Positions 8,478 to 18,003 of a DNA stretch of 64,000 nucleotides are shown piece after piece. Position numbers and translations under genes: made by a program. The notes beneath the pieces were generated by a model. That model worked only from the letters and a program-made list of their open reading frames with translations. It was not told the origin of the DNA and did not search any database. The first letter of the stretch is position 1, and each line of letters opens with the position of its first letter. The stretch is from Desulfopila aestuarii DSM 18488 (lineage in GTDB: Bacteria; Desulfobacterota; Desulfobulbia; Desulfobulbales; Desulfocapsaceae). The stretch is taken from assembly GCF_900143695.1 (NCBI RefSeq), contig NZ_FRFE01000003.1:62001-126000 (forward strand). Direction: 5' to 3'.

Positions 8478-8765
8478 ATGACATTAACAAAAGCAGATAT
8501 TGTACGAGAAGTGTATTTAGGCCATGACGGTATTACCAAGGCCCAGGCAAGCGAAGCGGTAGAATCGTTTCTTAATCTCGCGAAGTCCACCTTGATCGGC
8601 GGAGACGATCTTTTGCTGAGTGGTTTCGGCAAATTCAATGTGCGAGACAAACGGGAAAGAAAGGGACGCAATCCTCAAACCGGAAGTGAGCTTATGCTGG
8701 CCCCGAGAAGAGTAGTCACCTTTAGCCCTTCGGGCATCTTGCGGGATAAAGTGAATAACCTGTAG
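8478..8765 (+). CDS. ihfA: Integration host factor alpha-like (HU/IHF family)
   Basis: 95 residues starting MTLTKADIV, the usual IHF-alpha beginning. The DNA-binding arm LSGFGKFNVRDKRERKGRNPQTG is intact, including the RNPQTG turn whose Pro intercalates DNA, followed by RRVVTFSPS. It bends DNA as a heterodimer or homodimer. An upstream in-frame ATG at 8439 would add 13 residues; the 8478 start is preferred because AAGAGGA lies in front of it and it gives the family length. Stands alone, between a tRNA and a hairpin. Confidence 0.9.
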   Translation: MTLTKADIVREVYLGHDGITKAQASEAVESFLNLAKSTLIGGDDLLLSGFGKFNVRDKRERKGRNPQTGSELMLAPRRVVTFSPSGILRDKVNNL

Positions 8766-8785
8766 AGCCTGCATTATCTACAATG

Positions 8786-8815
8786 TGCACCTTCATCGTT
8801 TCGAATGAAGGTGCA
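8786..8815 (+). terminator. Hairpin, probable terminator of ihfA
   Basis: TGCACCTTCAT (8786-8796) pairs perfectly with ATGAAGGTGCA (8805-8815). What follows, GATATTTATCTT, is only moderately T-rich, so termination may be partial. Confidence 0.65.
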
Positions 8816-9189
8816 GATATTTATCTTCTCATCACCTGCGTTGCAGTCGCACCATTTTTCACTCTGGTTGCGGTTAGCTGGGCTGTCATTCTCAAAGTTG
8901 AGAGATGGTCTGCCTAAGGCAAACAAGAGGTATCCCAGCAATTTCGACCCAGTAATTTTAGTGTTGAAAATAGCTAGGGAACCCTGACAGAGATAAGCAG
9001 GATCAGAAGTATTGATCGAGCAACCAAGGCCGCCACGATCAGCAGAACATAGCTTTCAAGCGTAAGACCGATATCACCCTTCAGAAGGGCAGCAAAGGTC
9101 CCTACCCTGGCCAACGCCCCATCCTGATATGGTTGGTATCTGCAAACAAACTCAGAGATCTTGTTTTTCACCGCTAGAGGAGAACACTC
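8816..9189. other. Intergenic region before the C_GCAxxG_C_C gene
   Basis: No convincing gene. On the minus strand 8974-9171 an open frame from GTG encodes 65 residues ending in a hydrophobic run (YVLLIVAALVARSILLILL) but has no Shine-Dalgarno and no recognised family; it may be a gene remnant. The GAGGAG Shine-Dalgarno of the next gene is at ~9177-9182. Confidence 0.4.
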
Positions 9190-9726
9190 ATGAACCAGGC
9201 TGAAACAATTATCTCTATTAAGGATCGAGCAAGAAAGAATTTTTCAAAAGGTTTCAACTGTGCAGAATGTGTGTTTGAAGCAGTCCTGGAACATATAGAA
9301 ACCGACCTCCCAAAAGATGTTCTCAAACTGGCCACCGGCTTCGGTGGCGGCATCGGACTCTATGGCGATACCTGCGGGGCAATCGCCGGGGCAGTTATGG
9401 CTGTCAGCGCAATCCATGGCCGCAGCGCGCTACCGCACAATGAAGACCGGAAAAAGGCCATGAACATGGCTGCTGAACAGCTTTACGGCAAACCCGGGTT
9501 GTATCGAATCTTCAATCAGATCCCCAACAAAATTCATTCCAAATACGGTTACACTCTCTGCCGGGAGATTACCACCCTATGGCAGGATCAGTGGCTTTGC
9601 CGAGACCATGCACTGCATTGCCGGGAAATAATTACCGATGCGGCGGAAATCGCAGCAGCCCTGATAACCGGTGACAAGGAAACGATTTCATCTGAACCCT
9701 TTGGAAGGAATGTCGAGAATCTCTGA
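9190..9726 (+). CDS. C_GCAxxG_C_C family protein
   Basis: 178 residues. The defining cysteines of this putative redox or metal-binding family are visible: GFNCAECVFEAV near the N-terminus, the GDTCGAIAGAVMA motif in the middle (residue ~65), then CREIT and CRDHALHCREI toward the C-terminus. Members are common in anaerobes, often near redox genes, but no activity is established. A good GAGGAG ribosome binding site precedes it. It is followed after 18 bases by a zinc-ribbon gene in the same direction, so the two probably form an operon. Confidence 0.85.
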   Translation: MNQAETIISIKDRARKNFSKGFNCAECVFEAVLEHIETDLPKDVLKLATGFGGGIGLYGDTCGAIAGAVMAVSAIHGRSALPHNEDRKKAMNMAAEQLYGKPGLYRIFNQIPNKIHSKYGYTLCREITTLWQDQWLCRDHALHCREIITDAAEIAAALITGDKETISSEPFGRNVENL

Positions 9727-9744
9727 CAACAAGAGAGCACACGT

Positions 9745-10113
9745 ATGCTTTGCAGCAAATGTACCTCTGCTGTTTTAGAGCAGGATATTTATGAACACGC
9801 TGGCCAAACCCTCTGTGAAGACTGTTACATCGACGCAGTTTCTGCTCCAAAAACATGCGATCCATGGGCCGTGTACGTTGCAACCAGGACGAAATCAAAG
9901 GGTGATACGTTGCCCGCAGACCTCCAACGGATTCTTGACGTGATAACAGCCAGTGGCCCTATTTCACTTGAGCAGATCTGCAGTCAACTGGCTCTTGATG
10001 AACGGGAGTTCCGTGCCAGGTTTTCGACGTTGCGGCACATGGAGCTGGCACAGGTCTGTAAGGTGGAAGGACAGGTACTCTATATCCCGTTTCAAAAGAC
10101 AAATGGGTCATAA
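9745..10113 (+). CDS. Zinc-ribbon plus winged-helix-like conserved protein
   Basis: 122 residues. The N-terminus has CSKC (3-6) and CEDC (24-27), a plausible LIM-like or zinc-ribbon site. The rest (~56-115) looks like a winged helix: LQRILDVITASGPISLEQICSQ then EFRARFSTLRHMELAQ and a beta wing (VCKVEGQVLYIP). It may be a small regulator, but no named family is claimed. Probably co-transcribed with the preceding C_GCAxxG_C_C gene. Confidence 0.65.
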   Translation: MLCSKCTSAVLEQDIYEHAGQTLCEDCYIDAVSAPKTCDPWAVYVATRTKSKGDTLPADLQRILDVITASGPISLEQICSQLALDEREFRARFSTLRHMELAQVCKVEGQVLYIPFQKTNGS

Positions 10114-10145
10114 AGATAAACATTTCAGAAAAGTCCTGGAAAAAA

Positions 10146-11339
10146 TCAAAAGGTCTTTTCCATGGGTTCCTCTTCCTTTACACTTGAACCGATACGTACA
10201 ACAAACGGAATTCCGGCTAAACCGATCACTCCGCAGATAACATACGTCTTTTCAAGCCCAAGCATATCTGCGACAAAGCCAACCAGGACAACGACAGCTG
10301 ATCTTGCCAGGAAGCTTATCATCATAAAAATACCGTTTGCAGCAGATGATCCATCTTCTGAGTACTCCTGGATCATGGCCAGCATAACAGGTGTTGTCGA
10401 GAGCAGGGAAAAACCTGTAACCAGCAATATCCCAAGCTGGAACCAGCCCGACGTTACAGTAAAGAGCAACAGGGCGCAGGGCGCGACAACAAGACAGAAC
10501 ATGAGAAGTCGCTTGCGGCCAAAACGATCACTCAGTCCTCCAACTGTAAGAATGCCGACAACCCCAGCTCCCTCAAAAATGGAGAGAGCAATGCCAGCCA
10601 GCCAGACATTGCCGCTTTGCTGCATGATATAGAGCGGGAGAAAAGCTGTGAGACAGGCATGCATAAAACCACGGACAACGACTATAGCAGATAGTGGCAG
10701 CAGCAGCCCTCTCATCTCCCGCCATGTCTTGCGGATAGACGTCTTTTCCTTTGGTTTGAGGGTGACCGGCATCTCCTTGAACTTGAAGTACATCACTATC
10801 GTGGCAATGATTCCAACGATCATGACCGGGTAAAAACCTTCAAAACCTAAAAGGGAGATGGCACTTATGATGGTGAGCGGTCCAAGGGTCCTGGCCAGCT
10901 CACCACCGGTCATATAAAAACTCATTGCCCGGCCCGTCCTGTTCCCGGCGACCCTGTAAACCAGAACCGGCGCGGGAACATGAAAGAGAGAGACACTTAT
11001 ACCTGTTAAAAAAAGTAGAATCAGCAAAATCCCATAGCTGGGAGCAACTCCCAGAAGCGACATGGGAACAGCAGTGAGGGCTGGAGCCATTATAATGAAG
11101 TATCTCACGCTGATTCGATCGGCAAGCTTACCGATATAGGGATTCATCAGTGCCGGAATCTGCATAACAGTAGAAAGGAACCCAGCCTGAGTGAGAGATA
11201 GTGCGAATTTTTCTATCAGAAAGGGGAGCAACGGAGCAAGAAAGCTTGAATAAATGTCATGAATAAAGTGGCAGATGGACAGCAGAACAACTCTTTCTGT
11301 ATCAAACTCCGGCTTTGACTGTTTATCTTCTCGTGTCAT
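10146..11339 (-). CDS. MFS transporter, fosmidomycin-resistance (Fsr)-like
   Basis: 397 residues with about twelve membrane helices. The opening HFIHDIYSSFLAPLLPFLIEKF is typical of the Fsr-like MFS branch, and the GGLSDRFGRKRL loop between helices 8 and 9 is an MFS signature repeat. It likely exports a small molecule at the inner membrane; the substrate cannot be told from sequence. Converges with the zinc-ribbon gene and lies downstream of the diguanylate cyclase on the same strand, 55 bases apart. Confidence 0.85.
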   Translation of the reverse strand: MTREDKQSKPEFDTERVVLLSICHFIHDIYSSFLAPLLPFLIEKFALSLTQAGFLSTVMQIPALMNPYIGKLADRISVRYFIIMAPALTAVPMSLLGVAPSYGILLILLFLTGISVSLFHVPAPVLVYRVAGNRTGRAMSFYMTGGELARTLGPLTIISAISLLGFEGFYPVMIVGIIATIVMYFKFKEMPVTLKPKEKTSIRKTWREMRGLLLPLSAIVVVRGFMHACLTAFLPLYIMQQSGNVWLAGIALSIFEGAGVVGILTVGGLSDRFGRKRLLMFCLVVAPCALLLFTVTSGWFQLGILLVTGFSLLSTTPVMLAMIQEYSEDGSSAANGIFMMISFLARSAVVVLVGFVADMLGLEKTYVICGVIGLAGIPFVVRIGSSVKEEEPMEKTF

Positions 11340-11394
11340 CAGTGACTCTTGGGATTGGAAAATTCATTCCGATAGTATTCTGGATCAGCGCCCG

Positions 11395-12507
11395 TCAGTT
11401 CAGCTCATGATTGCACAAGGAGCTACAGACCGTATCTCGCCCTGCCTTTTTGGCTCTATACATATAGGCATCCGCAAGATTAACCAACTCGCCAATCGAA
11501 AGTGACGGTGAAAATTCAGCAACCCCTAGGCTCAAGGTGACGCCAACCTGAGCATCTCCGTGTGCAAGCAGTGTGGTACCAACAACTGTCTGCAATCGTT
11601 TTGCAATCCCGTGAGCCTTGGCCAGATCTGTCTCCGGCAGCAGGATAAGCATCTCCTCTCCGCCCCAGCGGCTTACAAGATCACGTTTCTGCACATTGGC
11701 GGTCAACGTTCTGGCAACAAGCCGCAGCATGTTGTCGCCGCATTCATGGCCGTAGGTATCATTGATCTTTTTAAAATGATCGATATCAGCCATGAGGATG
11801 GAAAAAGGCAGGTTATTCCGAGCATTCCTGTCGATCTCCCGCTGAATCCTCTCCAGCATGTCGCGCCTGTTGGCCAGCCCTGTCAGCTCATCGCGACGGG
11901 AAAGTTCGTCCAGACGGCGGCTGAGGTTGAGCAACTCTCGCCGCCCGTCTTCCCGGGTAAACTCATAGGCCCAGGCAACAACGCCGACTGAAAAGAGCGA
12001 GCCGATAAATCGATCAACAAACTCTGGGTCATAGGTTGTCATGAGCAGTGGATGACCTGGTATATACAGGATGCCGGCACAGAGGCAAAACAATGCGCCG
12101 AGCATGATCGCCCCTCGATACAATCCAAGAATATAAAAAACAAGGCCCGGCATGATATAGAGCCATAGTGGCCCGGTATTTTTCGGTCCCCCCGTACAGA
12201 GCAGATAAAAGGAAAGCAACATCATCACCAGGACAATCACCAGGGACGAGATCCGATGGTTGCCGCTCCATCGTAAGTAGAGATAAATGAAACCGTTAAT
12301 GGCAGCAAAACTGAGGTCAACCGTTCCCAGCAATGTTCGGCCGGAGAGAAGGCTGTTAATACCGAAGATGAGGAGAAAAAAAATGCTGACCAGGCTGAAC
12401 AGGGAACTGATGAGGATCTGTTTACGAACGTCGGCGCTCTTCTCGTCGACATGGCCGGCGAAAATCATATTCCGCAAGAGGTTCATGACCCAGGATATAC
12501 TCATCAC
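11395..12507 (-). CDS. Membrane diguanylate cyclase (GGEEM variant)
   Basis: 370 residues: six or so N-terminal membrane helices to ~185, a short coiled linker, then a GGDEF domain (~205-365). Catalytic features are present (DELTGLANRRD, ADIDHFKKINDTYGHECGD, then RWGGEEM). The signature is GGEEM rather than GGDEF/GGEEF; the metal-binding acidic residues are kept. The RxxD inhibitory site reads QKRD, so the Arg is missing and product inhibition may be lost. It probably makes c-di-GMP at the inner membrane. Confidence 0.9.
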   Translation of the reverse strand: MMSISWVMNLLRNMIFAGHVDEKSADVRKQILISSLFSLVSIFFLLIFGINSLLSGRTLLGTVDLSFAAINGFIYLYLRWSGNHRISSLVIVLVMMLLSFYLLCTGGPKNTGPLWLYIMPGLVFYILGLYRGAIMLGALFCLCAGILYIPGHPLLMTTYDPEFVDRFIGSLFSVGVVAWAYEFTREDGRRELLNLSRRLDELSRRDELTGLANRRDMLERIQREIDRNARNNLPFSILMADIDHFKKINDTYGHECGDNMLRLVARTLTANVQKRDLVSRWGGEEMLILLPETDLAKAHGIAKRLQTVVGTTLLAHGDAQVGVTLSLGVAEFSPSLSIGELVNLADAYMYRAKKAGRDTVCSSLCNHELN

Positions 12508-12956
12508 AATCCTTTTCGAATGAGAACAACATGGTCACGGACCCGACCTGCAGGTGTAGGTAAGAAAATCAAGGATTTCAACCCCATCTCACACCTATGA
12601 CAAGGATGTTTTCAACAGCACCGGGCCCACATACAAATGTGAGGTACTGTATCATGGTATTCCACCATTTCCTATAATTCTTTGCCTTTTATGCTCGTTA
12701 TTTCGCAGCGATGTACCTCCAGGAGAGCATTTATGTGTCACTGGGTTGAAAGACGACCAGCGAAAAATCAGAAAAAAGGAGAGGTGTACGACTTCACTCA
12801 ACCTGCAGGAATTCAGGCAAAGCGCATGCCAGCAACCGACGTATCCGAAAACGTTCGCATGAACTGCTTGCCATGGTACAATACACAGGTACAAAAGGCG
12901 GGGTGTGCCCGCCAGCACCGAGTGAATGTTCTCCAGATATGTTTTCCACACGAACC
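12508..12956. other. Intergenic region between diguanylate cyclase and rarA
   Basis: Divergent promoter region of ~450 bases. Short frames exist on both strands, but none shows a family motif or a good ribosome binding site. An in-frame upstream start for rarA at 12873 lies inside it. Confidence 0.4.
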
Positions 12957-14297
12957 ATGACCATATCCAAGCAGCTCTCCTTTATCGATACCACTCAGCA
13001 ACCGCTCGATATTCCGTTGGCCGAACGGGTCCGCCCCCTTGCCTTGACCGAGATGGTCGGCCAGGAGAAACTGTTGCGGCCCGGCTCGATGCTCGAGACG
13101 ATGATCAGTTCCGACAATTACAGCTCGTTTATTCTCTGGGGACCGCCTGGAACCGGCAAAACCACCATTGCCCGGCTCATCGAACACAGTACCGCCCATG
13201 CTTTTTGTCCGTTAAGTGCCGTACTCTCAAAAATTGCTGAAGTAAAGGTGTTGATGGAAGAGGCGCGAAAACGCCTTCTCACGGAAAACAGGAAAACCCT
13301 GGTCTTTGTCGATGAGATCCATCGCTTCAATAAGTCACAGCAGGACGCCTTCCTGCCCTATGTGGAATCGGGAGCCATTGTTCTTATCGGCGCCACTACC
13401 GAGAACCCTTCATTTGAGGTGATCAGCGCCCTGCTCTCCCGCTGCCATGTCTTTGTACTGGAGCAGTTGAGCGATGTGCATATCATCAAGATTCTTTCCC
13501 GCGCGCTCACCGAGATACCAAAAGAATTACAGGCAGATGAAGAAGCCCTTGCTGTTTTAGCAGAACGTTCGGGAGGAGATGGGAGGAAGGCGCTCAACAA
13601 TCTGGAGATGGTGACCCGTCGAATGAGCCGCGGCGAGACAATTACCGCCGAGCAGGTGGTGCAGTCGCTTTCACAACGCTCACTCTTTTACGACAAACGC
13701 GGTGAGGAACATTTCAACCTGATCTCGGCCTTCCAGAAATCGATACGGGGCAGCGATCCCCAGGCAGCCCTTTACTGGCTGGCCCGAATGCTGGAGTCGG
13801 GGGAAGACCCGATGTACATCACCCGCCGTCTGGTGCGGATCGCCACCGAGGATGTCGGCCTTGCCGATCCCCAGGCCATCGTCCAGGCCATTGCCGCCAA
13901 GGACGCAGTCCATTTTCTGGGTATGCCGGAAGCCTCCACCGCCCTCACCCAGCTCACCATCTACCTGGCCACGGCACCCAAGAGCAACGCCAACGAAGTT
14001 GCCTATTTTGCTGCCAAAGATGATGCCGTTGCTACTGGTCATCATAAGGTACCGCTCCATATCTGTAACGCCCCCACCAAGCTGATGAAGGATCTTGGCT
14101 ACAATAAAAACTACCGCTACTCCCACTCCTTTGCCAACAACTACAGCTACCAGAAGTACTTCCCCGACACCATGGAGGAAAAGACCTATTACACTCCATC
14201 GAACTTTGGTTTTGAGAAGGAGATCCAGAAACGATTAGACTGGTGGGAAGGGCTCAAGAAGAAACAGCTTGAGGATGAAAAAAAGAAAAAGGAGTAG
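12957..14297 (+). CDS. rarA: Replication-associated recombination protein A (RarA/MgsA AAA+ ATPase)
   Basis: Clamp-loader-like ATPase acting at stalled forks. From this ATG it is 446 residues, close to E. coli RarA. Motifs: LAERVRPLALTEMVGQ, Walker A GPPGTGKTT (~residue 62), Walker B VDEIHRFNKSQQDAFLP, sensor IGATTENPSFEV, and the RarA C-terminal HHKVPLHICNAPTKLMKDLG. In-frame starts at 12873 and 12939 would lengthen it; none has a clear Shine-Dalgarno, and the 12957 start fits the family best. The Lys-rich C-terminus overlaps the terminator of the opposite gene. Confidence 0.92.
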   Translation: MTISKQLSFIDTTQQPLDIPLAERVRPLALTEMVGQEKLLRPGSMLETMISSDNYSSFILWGPPGTGKTTIARLIEHSTAHAFCPLSAVLSKIAEVKVLMEEARKRLLTENRKTLVFVDEIHRFNKSQQDAFLPYVESGAIVLIGATTENPSFEVISALLSRCHVFVLEQLSDVHIIKILSRALTEIPKELQADEEALAVLAERSGGDGRKALNNLEMVTRRMSRGETITAEQVVQSLSQRSLFYDKRGEEHFNLISAFQKSIRGSDPQAALYWLARMLESGEDPMYITRRLVRIATEDVGLADPQAIVQAIAAKDAVHFLGMPEASTALTQLTIYLATAPKSNANEVAYFAAKDDAVATGHHKVPLHICNAPTKLMKDLGYNKNYRYSHSFANNYSYQKYFPDTMEEKTYYTPSNFGFEKEIQKRLDWWEGLKKKQLEDEKKKKE

Positions 14298-14321
14298 AAG
14301 GCTGTATACGCCTGCTACTCC
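14278..14321 (-). terminator. Terminator of the GlcD-GlcF-like gene, embedded in the 3' end of rarA
   Basis: GGAGTAG (14291-14297) and CTACTCC (14315-14321) form a stem extended by AGGC/GCCT. On the minus strand the hairpin is followed by TTTTTCTTTTTTT, whose complement encodes the lysine-rich tail of RarA. On the plus strand no T-tract follows. Confidence 0.8.
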
Positions 14322-14344
14322 TTAGGAAAAATATTGCGGAAAAG

Positions 14345-17194
14345 TTACCTCGTGCACCGCTCAACCAGGTGCATGATCGACCGATAGCGGATGCCTGAAT
14401 AAAGCGACAGACCAATCTCACAAGTTCTGCTGTTGGAATAGCCGGAAGTTGCTCCTCCCTCCTCCACCGCCGGGCGCAGTTCGGCAAGCGCTGAACTGTT
14501 CAATTCAGGATAGGTGAATCCTCGATCACCGGCAAAACCGCAGCAGCCAACCTTCTCCGGCACCACCACATCTTTGGCACACGCCTTGGCTATCGCCAGC
14601 ATTTTCGGGGCAAGTCCGAGCTTCTGGGAAGAACAGGTGGTGTGGATTGTCACCGTCTCATCGAGTTGCTTGATAGTGAGATGCGGCAGCACGAAATCAT
14701 GGAGGAACTCCACAGGCTCATAGAGTTTCAGTCGTTTATCCATCACTTCCCGCATTCGATAAAGGCAGGGGCTGGTATCGCAAATCACCGGTACAATACC
14801 GCTTCCAGTGGCTGACAGCAGCACCTGCTCCAGTTCAGCCGCTTTCTCGTCCGCCTGCTTGAACGCACCTTTACTTTGAAAAGGCACACCACAACAGAGT
14901 TTTTCCATCTTCTCCGGGTAAATCACCCCGAAACCGGCCCGCTTCAGCACCAGTTCAGTAATCTCCGAAAGTAGCCGTTGTTCACTGTCGCCCCGGGCCG
15001 GGCCCATAGTGCGGGAAATACAACTGGGAAAATAGACCACCTGGCGTCCTCCCAGGGCCCCGGCATGCGGGTAGGACCGCCTCCCCGCACCTTTTGGCAT
15101 CTCCGGTGTCCAGAGCGGCAAGCGATTACCGCTCACCTTACGGGCTGTCTCGGCCACGGTCTTCATAATCGTCGTGCCGAAGATTTTGTGCGCAAAGTCG
15201 ACAGTCGTGAGCCCCAGCCGGACCATCGCCGTGACCGCCCCATAATTTTTGCCCACCAGCCGGGCCAGGGTCTCTCGCGGAGTACCCTCCACCCGCATCC
15301 GTCGTAACTCCTTGGTAAGATCGCCAGTATTTATCTCCACCGGGCAGGCCGTCTTGCATAGCCCATCGGTAGCACAGGTATCGTCGCCGGCGTACTGATA
15401 GGCCTTCTGCAACGTCTCCACTTGCTCCGGCGATTTACCCATAGCTTTCAACCGCGAAATCTGCCGCTGGACGGTTATCCGCTGGCGTGGCGAGAGCGTC
15501 AAATTGCGCGACGGACATTCCGGCTCACAGAATCCGCATTCGATACATTTATCCACAAGTTGGTGGGTAGCAGCCAGGGGTTTGAGGTTTTCCAGATGTG
15601 CCTTGGGGTTGGTGTTCAGGATAACACCAGGGTTCAGCAGATGGTTCGGGTCAAAGATATCCTTGATCCTTTCCATGAGATGGTATGCCTCATGGCCCCA
15701 TTCATATTCCACGAAGGGCGCCATGTTACGACCGGTGCCATGCTCAGCCTTCAGCGAGCCGTCATACTTTTCCACCACCATGGTACAGACGTCGTGCATG
15801 AAGTTACCATACCGCTCAACTTCAGCCGGCGTACTGAAGTCCTGGGTGAAGACAAAATGCAAATTTCCCTCGAGGGCATGTCCGAAGATTATGCCGTGAT
15901 GATAGTGATAGCGGGCCATCACCTGCTGCAGTTCGACCGTTGCCGCTGCCAGATGCTGGATGGGGAAGGCTACATCTTCGATAATGACAGTGGTACCGGT
16001 CTCACGCACTGCACCGACAGCCGGGAATAGCCCTTTTCGAATATTCCAGAGCTTGGTGTACTCCTCGACCTTGTCGGTGAATTCCAGAGGGCGGGCAAGG
16101 GTAATCGGAGTAAGGGCAGTGGATATGGCACCAATCTGTTCCTGCAGAACCTCTTTTTCAGAAGCTCGTGTCTCAACCAACAGTGCAGCCGTCCCATCGG
16201 CCAGGGACTTAAGGTAATCCGGCATGCCCGCTTTGTTCTCCACCGACCTGAGCGCTGCACGGTCCATGAGCTCCACAGCCGCCACCGGCTGTTTTTTAAG
16301 AATCTCGGTGGCCAGGCAAGCGTCTTTAATGGAGTTAAACAGGATGAGAGCACTGGCCTTGTTAGCGTGTTCTTCCACCGTTTCGTAGGTAATCTCTGAA
16401 ATAAAGGCAAGCGTACCCTCCGAGCCGATCATCAGGTGGGTGATCACATCAATAGGGTCGTCGTAGTCGATCAGGGCATTGAGACTATAACCCGTGGTAT
16501 TCTTGATCTTAAACTTGTTGCGAATCCGCTCCGACAGCACCGCGTTGTCCCGTACCTCCCGCACCAAGGCGGCAATGCCGTCGTGGATATCCGGGCGCGT
16601 TGTTTTGAACTGCTCACGGCTCTTGGGATCGCCAGTATCAAGGAGCGTACCGTCCTGGAAAACGATGCGCATCCGGGCCACGGTTTTGTAGCTGTTCTGC
16701 GAGGTGCCACAGCACATGCCGCTGGCATTATTGGCGGCAATACCACCAATCATGGCTGCATTGATCGAAGCCGGGTCGGGACCGATCTTTCGGCCAAGGG
16801 GTGCAAGGCAACTATTGGCATGCTTGCCGATAACACCGGGCTGCAACCGGATTTTGGCACCATCTTCAAGGATTTCCCGCTCCTGCCAGTTGTTGCCGGT
16901 CAATATCAATACCGAATCACTTATGGCCTGACCCGAAAGACTGGTTCCGGCAGCCCTGAAAGTAACCGGGACCTCGCACTGGCCAGCAGCCTTCAGCAGT
17001 CGGGATATTTCACCTTCATCGCGAGCCTTGACCACAACTTGGGGGATCAACCGGTAGAAGGATGCATCCGTTCCATAGGCAAGGGTGCGGAGCGGATCGG
17101 TTATTATCCGCTCTTCATCGACATATTGGTCTATGATATCCAGAAACCGCCGATATCGCCCGGACAACATATTACGACTGGCACTATCTTTCAT
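14345..17194 (-). CDS. FAD-binding and Fe-S-binding oxidase (GlcD-GlcF fusion, D-2-hydroxyacid dehydrogenase type)
   Basis: About 949 residues. The N-terminal half is an FAD-linked oxidase of the GlcD/VAO type (VTFRAAGTSLSGQ, GPDPASINAAMIGG, MIGSEGTLAFI, then the C-terminal cap with HGTGRNMAP). The second half has [4Fe-4S] motifs CIECGFCEPECP and CATDGLCKTACP and two CCG-type domains (CCGVPF, CCGFAGD), as in GlcF/HdrD. It likely oxidises D-lactate or a related 2-hydroxyacid and passes electrons to the quinone pool. The start at 17194 is preferred because of GGGGGTGT before it; an in-frame start at 17230 adds 12 residues. Confidence 0.88.
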   Translation of the reverse strand: MKDSASRNMLSGRYRRFLDIIDQYVDEERIITDPLRTLAYGTDASFYRLIPQVVVKARDEGEISRLLKAAGQCEVPVTFRAAGTSLSGQAISDSVLILTGNNWQEREILEDGAKIRLQPGVIGKHANSCLAPLGRKIGPDPASINAAMIGGIAANNASGMCCGTSQNSYKTVARMRIVFQDGTLLDTGDPKSREQFKTTRPDIHDGIAALVREVRDNAVLSERIRNKFKIKNTTGYSLNALIDYDDPIDVITHLMIGSEGTLAFISEITYETVEEHANKASALILFNSIKDACLATEILKKQPVAAVELMDRAALRSVENKAGMPDYLKSLADGTAALLVETRASEKEVLQEQIGAISTALTPITLARPLEFTDKVEEYTKLWNIRKGLFPAVGAVRETGTTVIIEDVAFPIQHLAAATVELQQVMARYHYHHGIIFGHALEGNLHFVFTQDFSTPAEVERYGNFMHDVCTMVVEKYDGSLKAEHGTGRNMAPFVEYEWGHEAYHLMERIKDIFDPNHLLNPGVILNTNPKAHLENLKPLAATHQLVDKCIECGFCEPECPSRNLTLSPRQRITVQRQISRLKAMGKSPEQVETLQKAYQYAGDDTCATDGLCKTACPVEINTGDLTKELRRMRVEGTPRETLARLVGKNYGAVTAMVRLGLTTVDFAHKIFGTTIMKTVAETARKVSGNRLPLWTPEMPKGAGRRSYPHAGALGGRQVVYFPSCISRTMGPARGDSEQRLLSEITELVLKRAGFGVIYPEKMEKLCCGVPFQSKGAFKQADEKAAELEQVLLSATGSGIVPVICDTSPCLYRMREVMDKRLKLYEPVEFLHDFVLPHLTIKQLDETVTIHTTCSSQKLGLAPKMLAIAKACAKDVVVPEKVGCCGFAGDRGFTYPELNSSALAELRPAVEEGGATSGYSNSRTCEIGLSLYSGIRYRSIMHLVERCTR

Positions 17195-17367
17195 ACACAC
17201 CCCCTGATTCGACCGTATTGTCACATCCAAGATGGCATAAAGTTTTGCCCTTACTTCAAAGCTAAACGGTAACTTTCAAGATATGGTAAGTATTACCAAC
17301 ACATTATTCAATCAGGATCAGACAAAGGTTCGCTCAAATGGACTACACTCTTTGCTGGTTTATGTAC

Positions 17368-18003
17368 TTAACCAAGCACCAGCCATACACCAACTCCCAC
17401 CATGAGTGTCCCGGCAATCCTGTTCATCATCCGGACATTGCCTGCCTGGAGCAAAAACCGGCGAAGCGTCCTGCCACCTCCGGCATAGAGCAACAGGCAG
17501 CTAAATTCGATAACGAGGATCAGCAAAACCAGCAAGGTGAGTTGCGGGGCCAGCGGCAATTGTGCGTCGATAAAGGGCGGTAAAAGCGAAATCATGAAGG
17601 CCCAACCTTTGGGGTTAGCGATAGCAGTGACAAAGCCTTGCAGAATAAGCGCTCGCCGCCTCAGCTCTATCCCGTCCGATACGGGATTTTCCTGGATGGC
17701 CATTTTTCCGCGTGAACGCCATAGCTGAAAGCCAAGATAGGCCAGATATGCACCTCCACCATATTTCAGGCCGAAATAGACCTGTGGATAATTCAGCATG
17801 ATAGAAGCAACCCCAATAACAGCTGCAACCGATACCAGGGCCACGCCAGCCAGTTCACCAAGCATCATCCACAAGGCTCGCCGCACCCCGATGGTCATTC
17901 CCAGGGTAAGCGACAACGTCATACACATGCCGGGGGTCGCGGAAACAAAAAGAAAGGTCGGGATGAAAAGTGACATCAGGGTCAAATTAAGAGAGTACAG
18001 CAC
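17368..18003 (-). CDS. LysE/RhtB family translocator
   Basis: 211 residues with six predicted membrane helices. The N-terminal SATPGMCMTLSLTLGMTIG is the amino-acid exporter signature (a variant of the PGP motif), and GFVTAIANPKGWAFMISLLPPFI is the second family motif. Members export amino acids such as lysine, homoserine or threonine at the inner membrane; the substrate is not predictable. It stands alone downstream of a 580-base gap, same strand as the oxidase gene. Confidence 0.9.
   Translation of the reverse strand: MLYSLNLTLMSLFIPTFLFVSATPGMCMTLSLTLGMTIGVRRALWMMLGELAGVALVSVAAVIGVASIMLNYPQVYFGLKYGGGAYLAYLGFQLWRSRGKMAIQENPVSDGIELRRRALILQGFVTAIANPKGWAFMISLLPPFIDAQLPLAPQLTLLVLLILVIEFSCLLLYAGGGRTLRRFLLQAGNVRMMNRIAGTLMVGVGVWLVLG

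Noticed and set aside
12682-12960. 92-residue plus-strand frame before rarA
   Set aside because: It overlaps the rarA start, has random-looking composition and no ribosome binding site.
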